From positions 1 through 64,000 of the forward strand of contig NZ_BCRT01000004.1 of the NCBI RefSeq assembly GCF_001552735.1: a stretch of DNA of 64,000 bases, read 5' to 3'. This DNA is from Sanguibacter suarezii NBRC 16159. GTDB lineage: Bacteria; Actinomycetota; Actinomycetes; Actinomycetales; Cellulomonadaceae. This document shows, one piece after another, positions 60,414 to 64,000 of the stretch; position 1 is the stretch's first letter, and each line of letters starts with the position of its first letter. A model generated the notes under the pieces. It did no database searches and was not told the origin of the DNA. It saw only the letters and a program-made list of their open reading frames with translations. The translations under genes were made by a program, and so were the position numbers.

Positions 60414-61931
60414 GTGAACGCAACGAGCGACCAGACCTTCGACGTCGTCGTCATCGGCGCCGGTGCGGTGGGTGAGAACGCCGCCGACCGTGCCGGGCGC
60501 ACCGGGCTGAGCGTCGCGATCGTGGAGGAGGCGCTGGTCGGCGGCGAGTGCTCCTACTGGGCGTGCATGCCCTCGAAGGCGCTGCTGCGCCCAGGGGCCG
60601 TGCTGGCTGCGGCGCGCGGCGTCCCCGGGGTCGCGGAGATGGTCGCCGGGACCCTGGAACCCGAGCCCGTCCTCGCCCGGCGTGACAGCTTCACCTCGCA
60701 CTGGCACGACGACAGCCAGGTGAGCTGGCTCGAGAGCGCCGGGATCACGCTGGTCCGCGGCCGCGCCCGCTTCACCGGACCGCGGACCATGTCCGTGACG
60801 ACCGACCCGGACGGCGCCTGCACCACGCTCACCGCCCGGCACGCGGTCATCCTGGCCACCGGCAGCACACCGGTCATCCCCTCCGTCCCCGGCCTGGACG
60901 CCAGCGAGGTGTGGACCAGCCGCGAGGCGACCTCCGTCGCCGCGGTGCCCCCGTCCCTGGCGATCATCGGCGGCGGGGTGGTCGCGGTCGAGATGGCGAC
61001 CGCCTTCACCGACCTCGGCAGCCGCGTCACCGTCGTAGCCCGGGGGGACCGGCTGCTCACCGGGGCCGAGCCCTTCGCCGGGGAGGCGGTCGCCGCGTCC
61101 CTCACCGACCTCGGCGTCGACGTCCGCCTGGGCACCGAGGTGACCCGCGCGAGCGACGACGCGCCACCGGCGTCGGACGGCTCGGCGAACACCACCCGCC
61201 TGCACCTGAGCGACGGCTCGACCCTCGACGTCGCACGGGTCCTGGTCGCGACCGGCCGCCGTCCCGCCACCACCGGGGTGGGCCTGGACCACGTGGGGCT
61301 GGACCCGCGGGTGCCGCTCGCGGTCGACGACGCGATGGAGGTGCTCGTCGAGCCCGGCGGAGCCGGGACCGGGTGGCTCTTCGCCGTCGGGGACGTGGCC
61401 GGGCGGGTCGCCACGACGCACCAGGGCAAGTACGAGGGACGGGTGGCCGGCGACGTCGTCGCCGCGCGCTTCGGCCCGACGCCGGCCGAGGGGCCTGGGC
61501 CCGTGGGCACCGACGCCCGCGCGCGCGAGCAGGCCGCCGGACCGTGGAGCAGGTTCCGGGCGACCGCCGACCACGGCGCCGTCCCGCAGGTGGTCTTCAC
61601 CCGACCCGAGGTCTCCAGCGTCGGGCTGACCGCGCAACAGGCGCGCGACGCCGGCCTCGACGTCCGCACGGTCCGCTACGACATGGCCTCGGTCGCCGGG
61701 GCCTCCCTGCTGTCCGACGACTACGCCGGGACCGCCCAGCTCGTCGTCACCACGGACACCCGACTCGTCGTGGGCGCCACCTTCGTCGGGCCGGAGGCCG
61801 CGGAGCTGCTCCACGCAGCCACGATCGCCGTCGTCGGCGAGGTGCCCCTGGAGCGGCTCTGGCACGCCGTCCCCGCCTACCCGACCGTCTCCGAGGTGTG
61901 GTTGCGCCTCCTCGAAGAAGCGGGCCTCTAG
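60414..61931 (+). CDS. FAD/NAD(P) disulfide oxidoreductase, class I
   Basis: A 505-aa flavoprotein of the lipoamide dehydrogenase/mercuric reductase class. FAD site VVVIGAGAVGENAADRAG; redox disulfide C46/C51 in GGECSYWACMPSKALL; NAD(P) site LAIIGGGVVAVEMATAF; second FAD contact WLFAVGDVAG. The C-terminal dimer motif is PAYPTVSEVW: the His that acts as base in lipoamide dehydrogenase (HPTxSE) is Tyr here, so lipoamide is unlikely to be the substrate. Low-molecular-weight disulfides, quinones or metals are possible. GTG 60414 has GGGAG 5 bases upstream. Confidence 0.9.
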   Translation: MNATSDQTFDVVVIGAGAVGENAADRAGRTGLSVAIVEEALVGGECSYWACMPSKALLRPGAVLAAARGVPGVAEMVAGTLEPEPVLARRDSFTSHWHDDSQVSWLESAGITLVRGRARFTGPRTMSVTTDPDGACTTLTARHAVILATGSTPVIPSVPGLDASEVWTSREATSVAAVPPSLAIIGGGVVAVEMATAFTDLGSRVTVVARGDRLLTGAEPFAGEAVAASLTDLGVDVRLGTEVTRASDDAPPASDGSANTTRLHLSDGSTLDVARVLVATGRRPATTGVGLDHVGLDPRVPLAVDDAMEVLVEPGGAGTGWLFAVGDVAGRVATTHQGKYEGRVAGDVVAARFGPTPAEGPGPVGTDARAREQAAGPWSRFRATADHGAVPQVVFTRPEVSSVGLTAQQARDAGLDVRTVRYDMASVAGASLLSDDYAGTAQLVVTTDTRLVVGATFVGPEAAELLHAATIAVVGEVPLERLWHAVPAYPTVSEVWLRLLEEAGL

Positions 61932-62091
61932 ACCCGGCGTGCTGCCGGTCCACCGGGCCGGACGTCCCGCCACGGTCCCACCAAGAACGGTACAATCGCG
62001 GATTGAAGCGGAATCCGATGCCACCCGGACGCAGCGCGTTCATACCCGTTGCCCGGGGGCGCCACTCACCATGTGAAGAAGTGAGAGCCCG

Positions 62092-63291
62092 ATGACCGAC
62101 AGCGTGTCCCTGACGCCCCCCAGCGCCTCCCTCGTGCTCCAGGCCCCAGCCCCGGTCGCCGCAGTGCAGCCGACCCAGGTCGAAGGGATGCTGCCGGTCG
62201 AGGACGCCCGCAAGCAAGAGCTCACCGCGACCGCCACCGCGTATGCGGCCGAGCTCGCGACCATGACTCCCAACAGCCCCGAGCTGCAGGCCAAGATCAC
62301 CGAGATCACCAACCTCGGTCGCACCGAGATCTCCGCGGCGGCCAACGCCTCCAACCGGATGCTCGAGCGTCCGGCCTCCGCGCTGGCCGCGGCCAAGGGC
62401 AACGGCGACGGCGGAGACGCCCAGGCGCGGGTCGCCAAGACCCTCACCGACCTGCGGTTCCAGGTCGAGGAGCTCACGCCCAACCGGGCTGACCTCACCG
62501 GCGCCCGCAAGATCCTCGGCTTCATCCCCGGCGGGTCCAAGATCGCCCGGTACTTCGAGAAGTACAAGTCCGCACAGTCCCAGCTCGACTCGATCACCCG
62601 CGCCCTGGAGGCCGGCCAGGACGAGCTGCGCAAGGACAACGCGAGCATCGAGCAGGAGAAGGTGAACCTGTGGAACACCATGGGGACCCTCTCGGAGTAC
62701 GCGATCCTGCTCTCCAACCTCGACCGCGCCGTCGAGGCCAAGATCACCGAGGTCGAGGCCACCTCGCCGGAGAAGGCCACGGCCATGCGCTCCGACGTGC
62801 TCTTCGCCGTCCGCCAGCGCCACGAGGACATCCTCACCCAGCTGGCCGTCTCCGCCCAGGGCTACCTCGCGATGGACATGGTCCGGGCCAACAACGTCGA
62901 GCTCATCAAGGGAGTGGACCGGGCTCGCACCACGACCCTCTCCGCGCTGCGCACCGCGGTGATCGTCGCTCAGGCGCTGACCAACCAGCGGCTCGTGCTG
63001 GACCAGATCACCGCGCTGAACAAGACCACGAGCGACCTCATCGCCTCCAACGCCGAGATGCTCAAGACGCAGTCGGCTGACATCCACCGTCAGGCCGCCG
63101 CCTCGACGATCGAGGTCGAGAAGCTCGAGAAGGCCTTCCAGGACGTCTTCGCCACGATGGACGCGATCGACACCTTCCGCGCCGAGGCCGCCACGTCCAT
63201 GGCCACGACGATCACCTCCTTGCAGGGCCAGATCGAGCGGGCCCAGCCCTACCTCGAGCGGGCGCAGTCCCGCAACGAGATCACGCCCTGA
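62092..63291 (+). CDS. telA: TelA-family toxic anion resistance protein
   Basis: A 399-aa cytosolic protein of the TelA/KlaA family, mostly long helices (predicted coiled coils from about 100 onward). SKIARYFEKYKSAQSQLDSI, DNASIEQEKVNLWNTMGTL, DMVRANNVELIKGVDRARTTT and ALTNQRLVLDQITALN are conserved blocks. Family members are linked to tellurite and other toxic-anion tolerance and often sit with TerD genes, as here. A 160-bp leader precedes it with TACAAT at 61991-61996 as a candidate -10. Confidence 0.93.
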   Translation: MTDSVSLTPPSASLVLQAPAPVAAVQPTQVEGMLPVEDARKQELTATATAYAAELATMTPNSPELQAKITEITNLGRTEISAAANASNRMLERPASALAAAKGNGDGGDAQARVAKTLTDLRFQVEELTPNRADLTGARKILGFIPGGSKIARYFEKYKSAQSQLDSITRALEAGQDELRKDNASIEQEKVNLWNTMGTLSEYAILLSNLDRAVEAKITEVEATSPEKATAMRSDVLFAVRQRHEDILTQLAVSAQGYLAMDMVRANNVELIKGVDRARTTTLSALRTAVIVAQALTNQRLVLDQITALNKTTSDLIASNAEMLKTQSADIHRQAAASTIEVEKLEKAFQDVFATMDAIDTFRAEAATSMATTITSLQGQIERAQPYLERAQSRNEITP

Positions 63292-63352
63292 CCCAGCGGG
63301 CACCGGGCACCACTGACCGCACCGCGCACGCGACTGACGAGGAGGGGAGACC

Positions 63353-63808
63353 ATGAGCTGGCTCTTCGGACGCTTCAAGGCGCCCGCAGCCCCGGTCCCC
63401 CCACCCTCGCCGCCCGCCCCGGAGCGGTCCTTCCACGAGGACATGACCGAGCGGGTCCGCGCGCTCGTGGCATCGACCCGTCGCAGCGGCGGGCAGCTGC
63501 CCGTCCAGGCCTCGATCCAGCTCTTCGCCATGCTCGACCACCTGACCGAGCTGCTCGATCACACCGTGGTGGCCCCGCCCACGGTGGAGGAGCAGATCGC
63601 GATCGAGTTCATGCTCAAGGACTACATCCCCTCCACGGTCAACGCCTACCTCGCCTCACGGGCCGCGCCCGAGGTCAAGGACGCTCAGCTCGTGGCGCAG
63701 CTCCAGCTGCTCCTGGACCGGGCGCACGCGATGGCCGAGGCGGTCTACGCTCACGACAGCGCACAGCTTGAGATCAACGGCCGTTTTCTCCGCGAGAAGT
63801 TTGGGTGA
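63353..63808 (+). CDS. Unknown protein between telA and terD
   Basis: A 151-aa protein with no recognised domain. It starts MSWLFGRFKAPAAP, then a Pro-rich stretch to residue 25, and continues as an all-helical acidic protein (FAMLDHLTELLDHTVV, EFMLKDYIPSTVNAYLAS, LLLDRAHAMAEAVYAHD). GGAGGGGAG before ATG 63353 is strong. It lies 61 bp after telA and its stop overlaps the TerD start by 4 bp, so it is part of the same operon and a candidate partner of TelA. Confidence 0.8.
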   Translation: MSWLFGRFKAPAAPVPPPSPPAPERSFHEDMTERVRALVASTRRSGGQLPVQASIQLFAMLDHLTELLDHTVVAPPTVEEQIAIEFMLKDYIPSTVNAYLASRAAPEVKDAQLVAQLQLLLDRAHAMAEAVYAHDSAQLEINGRFLREKFG

Positions 63809-64000
63809 GCGAAGCACACATGTCTCCAGTCACACTCGTCCGAGGTGCGAACGCCTCGGTCACCAACCTCCTCCCGGCGGTCTCCCAGGTCACTGTCGGC
63901 TTCTCCTGGACCGTGGTCCAGAGCAACGGACCGGCCACCGAGGTGGTCGCCTGCGCCATCGTCTGCGGCCAGGACGGCAAGGCCGTCTCTGGTGAGCACG
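63805..64000 (+). CDS. TerD-domain protein, truncated by the window end
   Basis: Only the first 65 codons are present. The frame reads MSEAHMSPVTLVRGANASVT..., then VTVGFSWTVVQSNGPATEVV and CAIVCGQDGKAVSGEH, the N-terminal half of a TerD calcium-binding stress domain. GTG 63805 overlaps the preceding stop (GTGA); ATG 63820 is an alternative start. It is the third gene of the telA operon. Confidence 0.8.
   Translation, partial: MSEAHMSPVTLVRGANASVTNLLPAVSQVTVGFSWTVVQSNGPATEVVACAIVCGQDGKAVSGEH

Noticed and set aside
57719-60502. Long minus-strand open frame antisense to the MFS and VOC genes
   Set aside because: Low-complexity Gly/Arg/Glu/Gln composition without domain; shadow of real genes.
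61932-62091. 160-bp telA leader considered as a riboswitch
   Set aside because: I could not match it to any riboswitch core such as yybP-ykoY; only a TACAAT -10-like element is supported.

Overview
The window is very GC-rich, gene-dense DNA from an actinobacterium. A cellulase and arabinan-degrading gene set, sortase-type wall anchors (LPTTG, LARTG), a CsoR copper regulon, a CelR-type LacI regulator and Zur-controlled C-minus ribosomal proteins point to the Micrococcales, close to Cellulomonas, Oerskovia, Sanguibacter or Promicromonosporaceae; this placement is inferred from gene content. I found no prophage, insertion sequence, CRISPR array, tRNA or rRNA. The window looks like ordinary chromosome.

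Layout. 1-3.6 kb: heme genes hemD-hemB-hemL. 3.6-5.0 kb: a cupin and small membrane proteins on the minus strand. 5.0-8.4 kb: copper homeostasis (csoR, copZ-like chaperone, copA), with one CsoR box before csoR and one before copA. 8.5-10.4 kb: a wall-anchored GH43 arabinanase with a promoter overlapped by a perfect dyad. 10.4-13.2 kb: a minus-strand operon (membrane protein, HTH regulator, ABC ATPase, ABC permease) whose genes all overlap by 4 bp. 13.3-24.1 kb: CopC-like protein, CPBP protease, LLM oxidoreductase, MFS transporter, HdeD-like protein, a flippase-like protein with a kinase-like domain, YibE/F protein, HU and an RsmC/RlmG-like methyltransferase. 24.1-24.6 kb: zinc-independent L31 and L33 behind a Zur box. 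24.7-34.2 kb: dicarboxylate symporter, MalT-like LuxR regulator, aminotransferase with adenine deaminase, and a two-gene ABC exporter. 34.3-37.6 kb: histidine kinase, degenerate GGDEF protein and a single-domain receiver. 37.8-39.1 kb: ArsR-CDF metal efflux pair. 39.2-45.5 kb: small proteins, a lipoprotein PBP, an ArsC-like protein, an AAA ATPase and a glutathione peroxidase fused in frame to an LLM oxidoreductase. 45.5-49.5 kb: ene-reductase, two SDRs and asparaginase. 49.7-52.2 kb: chemoreceptor, MarR regulator, CsbD. 52.4-57.1 kb: CelR-like LacI regulator and a large wall-anchored GH9 cellulase with two CelR-type operators. 57.2-61.9 kb: TetR-MFS pair, VOC protein, FAD disulfide oxidoreductase. 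62.1-64.0 kb: the start of a tellurite-resistance-like cluster (TelA, unknown protein, TerD), cut by the window edge.

Metal control recurs (CsoR, Zur, ArsR/CDF, CopC). So does extracellular polysaccharide degradation under local repressors. Many genes have a -10 hexamer 6-7 bases before the start codon, implying leaderless mRNAs, and I used this to choose several starts. The most unusual items are the Gpx-LLM fusion (44020-45450), the pseudokinase-flippase protein (18237-20852), the kinase/degenerate-GGDEF/receiver set (34295-37607), the unknown gene between telA and terD, and the hemD frame that stays open through a G-rich tract to the window edge.
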